This document shows positions 46,317 to 54,325 of a stretch of DNA of 64,000 bases, piece after piece (the first letter of the stretch is position 1; each line of letters opens with the position of its first letter). The stretch comes from Bacteroidota bacterium (GTDB taxonomy: Bacteria; Bacteroidota; Ignavibacteria; Ignavibacteriales; Melioribacteraceae): the NCBI GenBank assembly GCA_018829205.1, contig JAHJUE010000023.1, positions 62,001 through 126,000 of the forward strand, given 5' to 3'. A program made the position numbers and the translations under genes. The notes beneath the pieces are model-generated. The model had not been told where the DNA came from. It did no database searches and worked only from the letters and a program-made list of their open reading frames with translations.

Positions 46317-48734
46317 ATGTTTAAAAGTATTTTTAAGGTCGCATTCCGAAATTTACGCCGTCAAAAAGGTTATTCTTTTATAAATATTTTAGGTTTAACT
46401 ATAGGACTTGCCATCAGTCTCATAATTGCATTTTATGTAATTGATGATCTTACATACGACAACTTTCACAAAGACGCAGATAATATTTACCGCGTTTTAA
46501 CAACCGAATCAACAAATACAGGATCAATGACTTATTCAATTACTTGCGGCCCTTTAATTCCTGCCGCTAAGGAATCTATACCTGAAATAAAAGATGCAGT
46601 GAGAACTTTCGCGATGGGACGGCCTTTTGTTGCTGCGGGAGTTGTTCCTCAAAATGAAATGAACGCTAGTAATTCAATACAACTTCAGGGATTTATTACT
46701 GAACCGGAATTTTTTGATGTGTTCAGTTTCAAATTTTTAAAAGGCGACCGTGAAAATGCTCTAAAAATTTCAAACGGGGTTTTATTAACACCGAAAGCCG
46801 CTAAACAGTTATTTAACGACGAAGACCCGATCGGAAAAAGATTAACAGTTCAGTTTATGGGTCCCGGCAACGGAGAGGGACAGCAGGACCCTTATGTTAT
46901 AGGTCTTATTGAAGAACCCCCTTTAAACTCCCATATACAATACGATTTTGTTATTCATATGCGAATTCAGAATTTTCCGCAGTGGTGGGATTCATGGGAA
47001 AATTTTAATATGCAGGCATATCTAAAATTAAACGAAGGCGCAGATGCATCCGCGGTAGAAAAGAAAATGGTTGAATTAGCCGAGGCTAATAACATGCCCG
47101 AAATTAATAAACCGAAACTTCAAAAACTGCTTGATGTGCATTTAGGTTCGGCCGATTACAGATACGATTTCAGCAACAGGGGCAAAAACGATAAAACCGT
47201 AGTTTACGCTTTGGCAATTATTGGGTTGATGATAATTTTAGTAGCCGCGGTAAACTTTATAAATCTTTCAAGCGCGCGCGCATCTAAAAGAGCACGTGAA
47301 GTGGGAATGAGAAAAGTAATAGGATCGAACAAATCAATGCTGATTGCACAGTTCCTGGGCGAGTCTGTTTTTATTACAGTTATATCTATGATCCTAACTT
47401 TAGCGATTATTGAATTAACATTACCGTATATCGACAACCTATTGGGTAAAACTCTGGAAATTCATTTTTTCTCGGATCCGCTTCTGCTGTTAAGTATGCT
47501 TATTATCGCAATTATTATTGGAATCCTATCCGGATTGTACCCTGCTTTCATTTTATCTTCCTTCAAACCTGTACTTGTTCTTAAAGGAAATTTTCAAAGA
47601 AGCGGTATAGGATCAGTTGTAAGAAAATTTCTTGTTCTTTTTCAATTCGCGGTAACTATTTCTTTAGCAATTGGTGTTATGATTATTCATGATCAAATTA
47701 ATTACTTAAAATCCATTGATATGGGTTATAATCGAGATCAGGTTATTACCTCATTCGCTCCGCCTAACAACGGAGATTTATATGTAGACAGATTAAAAAC
47801 ACTTCCAGGAGTTGTAGCTGTAGGAAGATCAAGCGGAATATTCGGGAATGATTTTGGGAGATATGAAGTTCTTCCCGAAGGTGCATCCCGCGATCAAAGC
47901 GAAATGTTTCAAACTCTTTTCGTTGATGATAATTACTTAAATACATTAGAAATATTGATGGCCGACGGACGTTCATTCTTGCGTGATTTTAAAGCCGATA
48001 CTAACGCTTCAATATTAATAAACGAAATTGGCGCGAAAAAACTTGGCTGGGATAATCCTCTCGGCAAAAGATTATCAATGGTTGAAATTGACGGCTCACT
48101 AACTACCAAACAGGTTGTTGGTGTTGTAAAAGACTTTCATTTCAACAGTATGAAAAGTAAAATTGAACCTCTATTTTTCCAGTTAAACACTCAAAATACA
48201 TTCCTATTTTCAGTTAAACTTGCGGGCGGACAAATAGAAGAAACCATTGATAAAATCGGGAAAATATATGCCGAAGTTTATCCTAACAATAATTTCAATT
48301 TTCAGTTTCTTGATGACGCTTTCGATCAGCAATTCCAGAACGATAGGAACTTTGCAGCGAACATCGCCTATTTCTCCGGATTCGCTATTTTTATTGCATG
48401 TTTAGGTTTAATCGGTTTGGTAGCTTATTCTGTTGAACAGAGAAAATCCGAAATAGCAGTAAGAAAAGTATTAGGATCAAGTGAGGGAAAAATTGTTTTT
48501 CTATTAGCTAAAGAATTTTTGAAATGGGTGCTTGTTGCAAATTTAATTGCATGGCCTTTAAGCTATTTTGGTATTGGGTTGTGGCTTGATTCATTTACCT
48601 ACAAAGTTACGCCAGGAATCACGCCATTTTTAATTTCAGGTTTCGCCGCAATGATTGTAGCGTTTTTAACTATGTTCTATCAATCGTTAAAAGCTGCCAG
48701 ATCAAATCCTGTTGAAGCGCTTCGAAATAATTAA
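46317..48734 (+). CDS. MacB/FtsX-type ABC transporter permease, orphan
   Basis: 805 residues: an N-terminal helix ('GYSFINILGLTIGLAISLII'), a large periplasmic MacB_PCD domain, an FtsX domain of three helices (about 295-410), a second helix and periplasmic region, and a final FtsX domain ending 'FYQSLKAARSNPVEALRNN'. 'ASKRAREVGMRKVIGSNKSM' and 'EQRKSEIAVRKVLGSSEGK' are the duplicated FtsX signatures. It has no ATP-binding subunit next to it, as is usual for this duplicated-permease class in Bacteroidota. A role in export or lipoprotein/peptide transport is inferred only from family. TGGGGGA precedes the ATG, and a terminator follows. Confidence 0.9.
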   Translation: MFKSIFKVAFRNLRRQKGYSFINILGLTIGLAISLIIAFYVIDDLTYDNFHKDADNIYRVLTTESTNTGSMTYSITCGPLIPAAKESIPEIKDAVRTFAMGRPFVAAGVVPQNEMNASNSIQLQGFITEPEFFDVFSFKFLKGDRENALKISNGVLLTPKAAKQLFNDEDPIGKRLTVQFMGPGNGEGQQDPYVIGLIEEPPLNSHIQYDFVIHMRIQNFPQWWDSWENFNMQAYLKLNEGADASAVEKKMVELAEANNMPEINKPKLQKLLDVHLGSADYRYDFSNRGKNDKTVVYALAIIGLMIILVAAVNFINLSSARASKRAREVGMRKVIGSNKSMLIAQFLGESVFITVISMILTLAIIELTLPYIDNLLGKTLEIHFFSDPLLLLSMLIIAIIIGILSGLYPAFILSSFKPVLVLKGNFQRSGIGSVVRKFLVLFQFAVTISLAIGVMIIHDQINYLKSIDMGYNRDQVITSFAPPNNGDLYVDRLKTLPGVVAVGRSSGIFGNDFGRYEVLPEGASRDQSEMFQTLFVDDNYLNTLEILMADGRSFLRDFKADTNASILINEIGAKKLGWDNPLGKRLSMVEIDGSLTTKQVVGVVKDFHFNSMKSKIEPLFFQLNTQNTFLFSVKLAGGQIEETIDKIGKIYAEVYPNNNFNFQFLDDAFDQQFQNDRNFAANIAYFSGFAIFIACLGLIGLVAYSVEQRKSEIAVRKVLGSSEGKIVFLLAKEFLKWVLVANLIAWPLSYFGIGLWLDSFTYKVTPGITPFLISGFAAMIVAFLTMFYQSLKAARSNPVEALRNN

Positions 48735-48782
48735 AAATTATTATATATAAGTCATCCTGATAAAGTTAACTGTTATTTAACG

Positions 48783-48807
48783 AACCCCTCTGATAATTAG
48801 AGGGGTT
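48783..48807 (+). terminator. Intrinsic terminator after the permease gene
   Basis: AACCCCTCT/AGAGGGGTT stem with a 7-nt loop, followed by a run of T. Confidence 0.85.
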
Positions 48808-48998
48808 TTTTTATAATTATTTTTATTGCTAATTATTATCCATTGACTTAAATATTGATAGATAATTTTTAGCTGTTTGCAGAAAGTGAATAAAGTTAGA
48901 AAATATTCCCCATTCATACCGACCGGTAATTTCGACTCAAAATATATTTTAAACAAATCAATCAACAACTTCCTAATGAATTAAATAACAGGTGTTTT

Positions 48999-49445
48999 AT
49001 GAAAAAGTTAGTTCTATTTATTTTTCTTTTGTTGCTAAACGCTGCAAATTTTTTGAACGCACAAGAAATTAAAGTGCATAATTTTGTAGGCAAACAGATT
49101 AAGGAAGCAATAGCTTATTATGGGAAACCGGTTCATCAGGATAATTCTATTCCCGAAATGATCAGCACTTTTTTCCAGCTTCTGAATAAAAGCTATATTT
49201 TTATTTCAAACGGAGATAGTGTATATCAAGCACAGGCTATAATTACTTATCCATCAAAAGATGAAATAAGAAACGCGGTTACTTCATTTATGAATGAACT
49301 TGTTCAAATAGAATTTGTATCAGATACAATTAGTACTGAAAAATATGTGTTAAATAAACCTGGATGTTCTATTGAAAATGAAATCACGGCATTAAGCAGC
49401 GGTAAATATCAGTTAAAAATTGTTGCTAGAAAAACTGAGAATTAA
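48999..49445 (+). CDS. Small exported protein of unknown function
   Basis: 148 residues with a signal peptide ('LVLFIFLLLLNAANFLNAQE', cleavage after NA or AQ). The mature part begins 'IKVHNFVGKQIKEAIAYYGK', has a single Cys and mixed alpha/beta content, and shows no motif I recognise. AGGTG lies just before the ATG. It sits alone between two terminators, so it is its own transcript. The 264 bp upstream hold only the permease terminator and AT-rich sequence. Confidence 0.65.
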   Translation: MKKLVLFIFLLLLNAANFLNAQEIKVHNFVGKQIKEAIAYYGKPVHQDNSIPEMISTFFQLLNKSYIFISNGDSVYQAQAIITYPSKDEIRNAVTSFMNELVQIEFVSDTISTEKYVLNKPGCSIENEITALSSGKYQLKIVARKTEN

Positions 49446-49461
49446 ATATTATTTAATCTAA

Positions 49462-49485
49462 AAAACCCGGTAAATACCGGGTTTT
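49462..49485. terminator. Bidirectional intrinsic terminator
   Basis: Perfect AAAACCCGGTA/TACCGGGTTTT stem with AA loop and T-rich flanks on both sides. It ends the 48999 gene on plus and the sulfur operon on minus. Confidence 0.8.
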
Positions 49486-49509
49486 ATTTTAATAAGTTAT
49501 ATAACAAAT

Positions 49510-49917
49510 TTACGGTAGTTTAGATTTTATCATATTAAAAATATAAACACCAGCTACTGCCCCTACAAGTGTAGCTACCGCAGCGCTTTCTCCGGCTCCT
49601 ATCTGCGCAAAAATTGGCCCTGGACATGCGCCTGTTATTGCCCATCCAATACCGAAAATTATTCCCCCGATAACAGTGCCTTTATTTAAATCTTTGCCAG
49701 GGAATTCAATTTTTTCTTTTGTGAAACTTTTCATTTTAATTTTTTTAAGTATTAATACAGAAAACGCACCTACGGCAACAGCAGTACCAATTATCAAATA
49801 CATATAAGGTTCTTCAAAAAGAAACATTTTCTGAATTCTAAACCAGCTAATAACTTCGGACTTCGTTAATATTACACCAAATATTATACCCGATAAAATT
49901 GATATATAATTATTCAT
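49510..49917 (-). CDS. YeeE/YedE half-transporter, C-terminal-type half
   Basis: 135 residues with four predicted helices and the conserved 'GWAITGACPGPIFAQIGAGE' (Cys98). In full-length YeeE (thiosulfate permease TsuA) this GACPGP segment and the partner's GCTSGH segment line the substrate path, where cysteines relay the sulfur compound. Here the two halves are separate proteins, the upstream gene supplying the other. It is the last gene of the metZ operon. Transport of thiosulfate or another sulfane-sulfur compound is an inference from family and context. Confidence 0.85.
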   Translation of the reverse strand: MNNYISILSGIIFGVILTKSEVISWFRIQKMFLFEEPYMYLIIGTAVAVGAFSVLILKKIKMKSFTKEKIEFPGKDLNKGTVIGGIIFGIGWAITGACPGPIFAQIGAGESAAVATLVGAVAGVYIFNMIKSKLP

Positions 49918-49932
49918 TTATTTTCCATACGG

Positions 49933-50409
49933 TTAAAGAACAAAATAGTTTATAAAAGTGAAAATTAGTCCGCCGATAAAAAAAGAAACTGTAGCCGCAA
50001 GACTTGATTTTTGTAATAATGCAAGGCCCGTAATTGAATGACCGGAAGTGCATCCGTTAGCGTATCTTGTCCCGAATCCGACTAACAAACCTCCGATAAA
50101 TAATTTTACTAATCCGGTTAAAGAATAATATTCCTCGGGCAGAAAATTAATTTCACCTGCGGAAAAATAATTTGAAGCAATAAATCCGCCTAGAATAATT
50201 CCGAGTACAAAATAGAACTTCCATTTATGTTCTTTGAAATCGTAATTCAGAAGGTTAACGGAAATTTTCTTTGGAATAACAAGAGAACATAAATGAATTA
50301 AAGAAGAGGAAAGACCGAACAGTTTGTTCCCGATAATTAAGGTTAATGGTACAAACAGTCCTATTGCAATTCCGTATATCATCCAATCCAAATTTTCAAA
50401 TATTGACAT
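49933..50409 (-). CDS. YeeE/YedE half-transporter, N-terminal-type half
   Basis: 158 residues, about five helices, with 'GFGTRYANGCTSGHSITGLA' carrying the conserved Cys120 of the YeeE/YedE (sulf_transp) family. It pairs with the 135-residue protein encoded 15 nt downstream. Split two-gene forms are common in Bacteroidota and often sit beside sulfur-handling enzymes, as here (OsmC and a sulfhydrylase upstream). Confidence 0.87.
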   Translation of the reverse strand: MSIFENLDWMIYGIAIGLFVPLTLIIGNKLFGLSSSLIHLCSLVIPKKISVNLLNYDFKEHKWKFYFVLGIILGGFIASNYFSAGEINFLPEEYYSLTGLVKLFIGGLLVGFGTRYANGCTSGHSITGLALLQKSSLAATVSFFIGGLIFTFINYFVL

Positions 50410-50446
50410 TAAGTTAACCCTGCTTTTAAATTATAAAATAATGTTT

Positions 50447-50863
50447 TTATTCATTAACACTGAAACCATATTTTATATCAACAGATTTCCTAATAACCGC
50501 CGCGGCAGAACAATACTTTTCCATAGATAATTCAACCGCTCTTCCGGCTTTTTCTTTTTCAATATTTCCCGATAAATAAAAATGTATATAAATATTTTCG
50601 AAAACCGAAGGCGTTTTGTCTTTTTCACGTCCGGCTTCAACAACAATTTTAAATTCCTCAATATTCTGTTTTTGTTTCTTTAAAATGTTAACAATATCAA
50701 TTCCGCTGCATCCGCCCAATCCCATTAATAATAATTCCATAGGACGCGCCCCCATGTTATGACCGCCTATTGCCGGAGCCGCGTCAATATTAACCGCAAT
50801 GCCAGTCGATCCTTTGGCTTCAAAATGAAAATCTTTATCTATTCTATTAATTTCTATTTTCAT
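50447..50863 (-). CDS. OsmC family peroxiredoxin-like protein
   Basis: 138 residues. The two reactive cysteines of the OsmC/Ohr fold are visible: Cys52 in 'LLMGLGGCSGIDIVNIL' and Cys118 in 'ELSMEKYCSAAAVI'. The family reduces hydroperoxides, and some members act on persulfides. AGGAATTTT precedes the ATG, 7 nt after the metZ stop. Its place between metZ and two sulfur transporters suggests a role in handling reactive sulfur or thiol intermediates, but this is inference from context. Confidence 0.9.
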   Translation of the reverse strand: MKIEINRIDKDFHFEAKGSTGIAVNIDAAPAIGGHNMGARPMELLLMGLGGCSGIDIVNILKKQKQNIEEFKIVVEAGREKDKTPSVFENIYIHFYLSGNIEKEKAGRAVELSMEKYCSAAAVIRKSVDIKYGFSVNE

Positions 50864-50870
50864 AAAATTC

Positions 50871-52037
50871 CTATTTAGATTTCTGCAACGCTTGGGTTAT
50901 ATCTTCAATTATATCGTTTATATTTTCAAGTCCGACCGAAACTCGCACTGTCCCCGGATATATCCCGACACTTTTTCTTTCATCATCGGTTAATTTAGAA
51001 TGAGTAGTTGAAGCCGGATGGGTTATAATAGTTCTTGTATCACCCAGGTTCGCTGTTTTAGAAGCCATATTTAACGCATCAATAAAATTCCTTGCACGAT
51101 CGTAACCTCCTTTTAAAATCAGCGTTACAATTCCGCCTCCCATTTTCATCTGTTTTTTGGATAGCTCGTATTGGGGATGCGAAGCAAGCATAGGATATTT
51201 TACTAATTCCAATTCCGAATTGCCTTCAAATATTTTCGCTAATTCAAATGCGTTTGAACAATGTTTTTCCATCCTAATTGAAAGTGTTTCAAGACTTTTT
51301 GATAAAATCCATGCATTAAATGGCGAAAGTGACGGACCGGTTTGTCTTGCGAAATAACGGATTTCTTTAATTAATTCTTTATTGCCGACTATAACCCCGC
51401 CAATTACTCTTCCCTGCCCGTCAATATATTTTGTTGCCGAATGAGTAACCAGATCGGCGCCGTAATCAATTGGGGTCTGCAGATACGGGGTAGCAAAACA
51501 ATTATCCACATTTAAAATTAGATTATGTTTTTTCTTAAGCTTACCTAAAAATTCTAGGTCGATAATTTCGAGTCCGGGATTCGAAGGAGTTTCGGCAAAT
51601 ATCATTTTCGTGTTTTCGCGAATATTATCTTCCCATTGTTCGGGTTTGTCGGCATCAACATAGGTAAATTCAATTCCCCACTTAGGCAGAATTTTTGTAA
51701 GTATTTGGTGGGTTGAACCGAACAATGAGCGCGAAGATAAAATGTGATCGCCTTTAGAAAGCAGAGAAGCGAATCCGGCAAATACTGCCGCCATACCGGA
51801 AGCGAACGCAAATCCGTCTTCTGCATTTTCCAGCTCGGCCATTTTTAATACAAATTCGGAAGTATTTGGATTTGAAAATCTTGAATAAATATTTCCTTCT
51901 ATTTCATCGGCAAAAAGTGCTCTTCCGTGTTCAGCATTTTCAAAAAGGAAACTGGAAGTTAAATACAGAGGAACCGAATGTTCGTTGTGAATACTTTTTC
52001 CGGCTTGAGTTCGTATAGCTTTGGTTTCTTTCTTCAT
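50871..52037 (-). CDS. metZ: Cys/Met-metabolism PLP enzyme, O-succinylhomoserine sulfhydrylase-like
   Basis: Forms homocysteine from an activated homoserine and sulfide, within the gamma-family of PLP enzymes. I use the ATG at 52037 (388 residues, 'MKKETKAIRTQAGKSIHNEH'); the longer frame runs into the terminator hairpin. Motifs are 'NIYSRFSNPNTSEF', 'AFASGMAAVFAGFASLLSKG', 'AETPSNPGLEIIDL', the PLP-lysine segment 'VTHSATKYIDGQGRVIGGVI' and 'TRTIITHPASTTHSKLTDDE'. Length and motifs fit MetZ best. Cystathionine gamma-synthase or methionine gamma-lyase are alternatives not excluded by eye. It is the first gene of a metZ-osmC-yeeE-yedE operon controlled by the leader described next. Confidence 0.85.
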   Translation of the reverse strand: MKKETKAIRTQAGKSIHNEHSVPLYLTSSFLFENAEHGRALFADEIEGNIYSRFSNPNTSEFVLKMAELENAEDGFAFASGMAAVFAGFASLLSKGDHILSSRSLFGSTHQILTKILPKWGIEFTYVDADKPEQWEDNIRENTKMIFAETPSNPGLEIIDLEFLGKLKKKHNLILNVDNCFATPYLQTPIDYGADLVTHSATKYIDGQGRVIGGVIVGNKELIKEIRYFARQTGPSLSPFNAWILSKSLETLSIRMEKHCSNAFELAKIFEGNSELELVKYPMLASHPQYELSKKQMKMGGGIVTLILKGGYDRARNFIDALNMASKTANLGDTRTIITHPASTTHSKLTDDERKSVGIYPGTVRVSVGLENINDIIEDITQALQKSK

Positions 52038-52061
52038 TTCTGCACCATTAAAAGTTTTTAT

Positions 52062-52100
52062 AAAAAAAAAGTCCTTCAAGTTAATTTTGAAAGACTTTTT
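52062..52100 (-). terminator. Attenuator terminator before metZ
   Basis: On the minus strand the arms 52100-52087 and 52079-52066 form a 14-bp stem with one G:U pair and a 7-nt loop, followed by nine T (52070-52062). It ends 25 nt before the metZ ATG. The G:U pair makes the stem work only as minus-strand RNA. Confidence 0.8.
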
Positions 52101-52123
52101 AAAAAGTTATTTCTAGTCTCTCA
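52088..52123 (-). promoter_or_regulatory. Antiterminator helix of the metZ leader
   Basis: TGAGAGACT (52123-52115), which begins with the leader stop codon, can pair with AGTCTTTCA (52096-52088), the 5' arm of the terminator: nine consecutive pairs with one G:U. The two structures exclude each other. Confidence 0.65.
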
Positions 52124-52192
52124 GCAATTTAAATTATTACATTTACAAATTTCATTTAGTATTGCCTGTATTATTTTCATATAGTAATTCAT
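52121..52192 (-). CDS. Cysteine-containing leader peptide of the metZ operon
   Basis: A 23-codon frame on the minus strand, ATG at 52192 (a second ATG four codons later), TGA at 52123-52121. It encodes 'MNYYMKIIQAILNEI' followed by eight residues in which Cys occurs at positions 1, 3 and 8. The three Cys codons are 52147-52145, 52141-52139 and 52126-52124. Cys is normally about 1% of residues, so three in eight at the end of a short frame just before a terminator is a leader-peptide signature. AAAGTGA about 6 nt before the ATG may serve as ribosome-binding site. The likely role is translation-dependent control of the downstream sulfur genes by cysteinyl-tRNA supply. The inference rests on sequence layout; no homologue was compared. 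Confidence 0.7.
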   Translation of the reverse strand: MNYYMKIIQAILNEICKCNNLNC

Positions 52193-52321
52193 AATTATCA
52201 CTTTACATTTTCTGAATGAAGTTAAGATTTTTTTAAGTGAAATCAATCAAAAAAAAATATTGAAAAATATTAATAATAATTTTTTAAAATTTGCTAATAG
52301 TTTTTATATTGAGATTAAGAA

Positions 52322-52327
52322 TATGAT
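52322..52327 (+). promoter_or_regulatory. Candidate -10 element of the small RNA
   Basis: TATGAT about 10 nt before the first stem of the RNA candidate. No convincing -35 box is visible at 16-18 bp. Confidence 0.3.
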
Positions 52328-52336
52328 AGAAAGTTT

Positions 52337-52441
52337 GCTCATTCCGGTTATGCCTTAGATGGTACTCCGGAAGTACGAGCAATAATCACAAGATGAGATA
52401 CTCTTGTGGCATCCCTCCGGCAACGGAGGGATTTTTTTTTA
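52337..52441 (+). ncRNA. Candidate small RNA with three stem-loops and its own terminator
   Basis: There is no coding frame, but three stems occur in order. GTACT/AGTAC (52362-52376) is closed outside by GCTC/GAGC (52337-52340 with 52377-52380). CACAAGA/TCTTGTG is at 52387-52408. ATCCCTCCG/CGGAGGGAT (52411-52432) has a GCAA tetraloop and is followed by ten T. The U-run exists only on the plus strand, so the transcript runs on plus, away from metZ. I do not recognise an RNA family (it does not look like 4.5S, 6S or tmRNA). About 105 nt. Confidence 0.55.
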
Positions 52442-52443
52442 TC

Positions 52444-52848
52444 TTAAGGGTTTTCAATTATATAGAAATAATCACTGAAATCCGCTGTCGATTTTGTAAC
52501 AGCATCCGCAATTTTTATTCTGTAATGGTGCGAATAGTTTAAATTAGCAGGCACAATCCAATCATAGGAAGATTGATTTTCAATTCCGGCTGCTATTGTC
52601 ATAATTCTAATATCTTTTCTATACAATAAAATATCGATCTTAGATATGCTTTTTTCAACATCCCACCGTATAGTATGTCTTGTTCCGGGAAACCAATTAT
52701 CCGAGTAAGCCGGAGAAGTGATTTTTATTAAACTTACATTATGTTCTTCATGAACCGGGCTAGTACTAAAATCAGGCACAATATTTTCCCGGCAGGATAA
52801 AAAAGCAACCGAGACAGATAAAAATATGATAAAACGGGAAATTAACAT
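52444..52848 (-). CDS. Lipoprotein with Kre9/KNH-like Ig domain
   Basis: 134 residues: a lipoprotein signal with 'VAFLSCREN' (Cys at about 19), a short linker, then one beta domain with 'LIKITSPAYSDNWFPGTRHT', 'IRWDVEKSISKIDILLY', 'SYDWIVPANLNYSHHYRIKI' and 'SDYFYIIENP'. This is the pattern of the Ser-Thr-rich/Kre9-KNH domain, found in secreted bacterial proteins as a binding or spacer module. At this length it is essentially one domain on a lipid anchor. No neighbour suggests a partner. Confidence 0.75.
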   Translation of the reverse strand: MLISRFIIFLSVSVAFLSCRENIVPDFSTSPVHEEHNVSLIKITSPAYSDNWFPGTRHTIRWDVEKSISKIDILLYRKDIRIMTIAAGIENQSSYDWIVPANLNYSHHYRIKIADAVTKSTADFSDYFYIIENP

Positions 52849-52925
52849 TTCCCCTCCTGCTGTTTTAAATTCATTTGAATATAAAAAACAAATAAAATAT
52901 AGTAAAGCTTATATTTGCAAGTATT

Positions 52926-54293
52926 TCAAAATTTCAGCCAATTTCCTTTTCGTGCCTCGTAAAGTTTAATATCATTAAATTCATTCAGTATTTTATGTCC
53001 AACCCAATCAATTGCTTCGGGATCGCCGTGAATTAGAACAACATTTTCGGGTTTAAGTATTTTTACAATCTCAATTAAATCTTCTCTTTTGGAATGCGAT
53101 GGAAAATAAAACTTTTCAACATTACATTTTATTTCAACAGGGTTTTCAATTCCAGCAATTTTTACAATGTCGCCTTTTTTAGAATTTGCAAAAACAAAAC
53201 CCGGCGATTCTTCATCCATATATCCGACAATTACAATTCCGAAATCGTCATATTTTATCCAGTTTTTCATAAGTTCATATGATTTTGTACCCTTGATCAT
53301 CATACCGCTTGATGCTAATACAATTCCCGGGTTTCTTCTGAATTCATTAAAGTCCTTTATTTCATATAAATTCAGCTGCGGTATATCCTTTAATTCAAAA
53401 TTTTTATTTTTCCTCTTCACCTTGTATTTATGTTTGTCGTAAACCGAAGAAATCTCTTTGCTTAATCCGCCCGAATAAATGTTAGTTTCAATCAATAATC
53501 CTTTTTTCATTAGCCTGTTCAATATAGAAAGTAATTCCTGTGTTTTTCCGAGAGCGAAAACCGGGACTAAAACCGAACCTCCATTCGAAAAAATTTTATT
53601 CAAATATTTTGCGAGTCTTAGTTCTTCATGCCGCCAATCATTAAGAAGTTTTGAATCGGTTGCCCCGTAAGTTGTTTCTAAAATAAGAGTATCGATTTTT
53701 TCATCCGGCAGATCTCCTCCGTTTAATATTGATTGAGTTGAGAGATTTATATCGCCGGTATAAAAGAAGGATTTTCCGTCCTGAGTTTTAATTAAAATTC
53801 CAGCCGACCCTAAAATATGCCCTGCGTCGTAAAATTCGATTTCTAGTTCTTTAGTGTAAGAAGAAGCAATTCCATTTATATAAAATTTTTCGTTATAATC
53901 TTTTTCTCTTACGGTTCTTAAAAGCAAATTTATTTCTTCATGAGAATAAGGGACGATTAAATCATTTTCATTAAGCTGTTCTTTTAATATTCTTGAAGAA
54001 TTATGAAGAGTTTTTTCGGCTATTTCAAGAGATTGTACAGTCATAAATATTTGCAGATAAGGATGATTTCTTATGAGAAACGGAAGCGAGGCAATATGAT
54101 CCTGATGTGCGTGAGATATTAAAACCGCGTCTACATTTTCATTTTTAATAAGTTCAAAATCAGGGAGTGCATTTATACCTTTTTGACGAGGATGAAGACC
54201 GGAATCAAGAATAATCCCGGTTCCATTAATATTTATATAAAAACAACTTGCGCCTATTTCAAGAGCGCCGCCTAATGGAAGGAATTTTATCAT
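52926..54293 (-). CDS. Metallo-beta-lactamase fold RNA-processing exonuclease (beta-CASP)
   Basis: 455 residues of the CPSF73-like bacterial family. The zinc motif HAHQDH at residues 61-66 follows 'GIILDSGLHP', with later metal ligands in 'YDAGHILGSAGI' and 'FFYTGDINLS'. The beta-CASP insertion holds 'LILETTYGATDS', 'SVLVPVFALGKTQELLSIL' and 'IVLASSGMMIKGTKSYELM'. The C-terminal 'YFPSHSKREDLIEIVKILK' and 'VVLIHGDPEAIDWVG' match the family's final histidines. It probably acts in RNA turnover. The gene lies 32 nt downstream of the lipoprotein gene at 54326. Confidence 0.9.
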   Translation of the reverse strand: MIKFLPLGGALEIGASCFYININGTGIILDSGLHPRQKGINALPDFELIKNENVDAVLISHAHQDHIASLPFLIRNHPYLQIFMTVQSLEIAEKTLHNSSRILKEQLNENDLIVPYSHEEINLLLRTVREKDYNEKFYINGIASSYTKELEIEFYDAGHILGSAGILIKTQDGKSFFYTGDINLSTQSILNGGDLPDEKIDTLILETTYGATDSKLLNDWRHEELRLAKYLNKIFSNGGSVLVPVFALGKTQELLSILNRLMKKGLLIETNIYSGGLSKEISSVYDKHKYKVKRKNKNFELKDIPQLNLYEIKDFNEFRRNPGIVLASSGMMIKGTKSYELMKNWIKYDDFGIVIVGYMDEESPGFVFANSKKGDIVKIAGIENPVEIKCNVEKFYFPSHSKREDLIEIVKILKPENVVLIHGDPEAIDWVGHKILNEFNDIKLYEARKGNWLKF

Positions 54294-54325
54294 TAAAATT
54301 AATTAGCAAGTATTGATTTGATCAA

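Noticed and set aside
48777-48968. 63-codon frame on the minus strand between the permease and the small exported protein
   Set aside because: Its 3' end runs through the permease terminator, it has no ribosome-binding site and no protein-like pattern.
52104-52340. SAM riboswitch upstream of metZ
   Set aside because: The conserved SAM-I core and kink-turn sequences are absent; the leader is better explained by a Cys-containing peptide and alternative hairpins.
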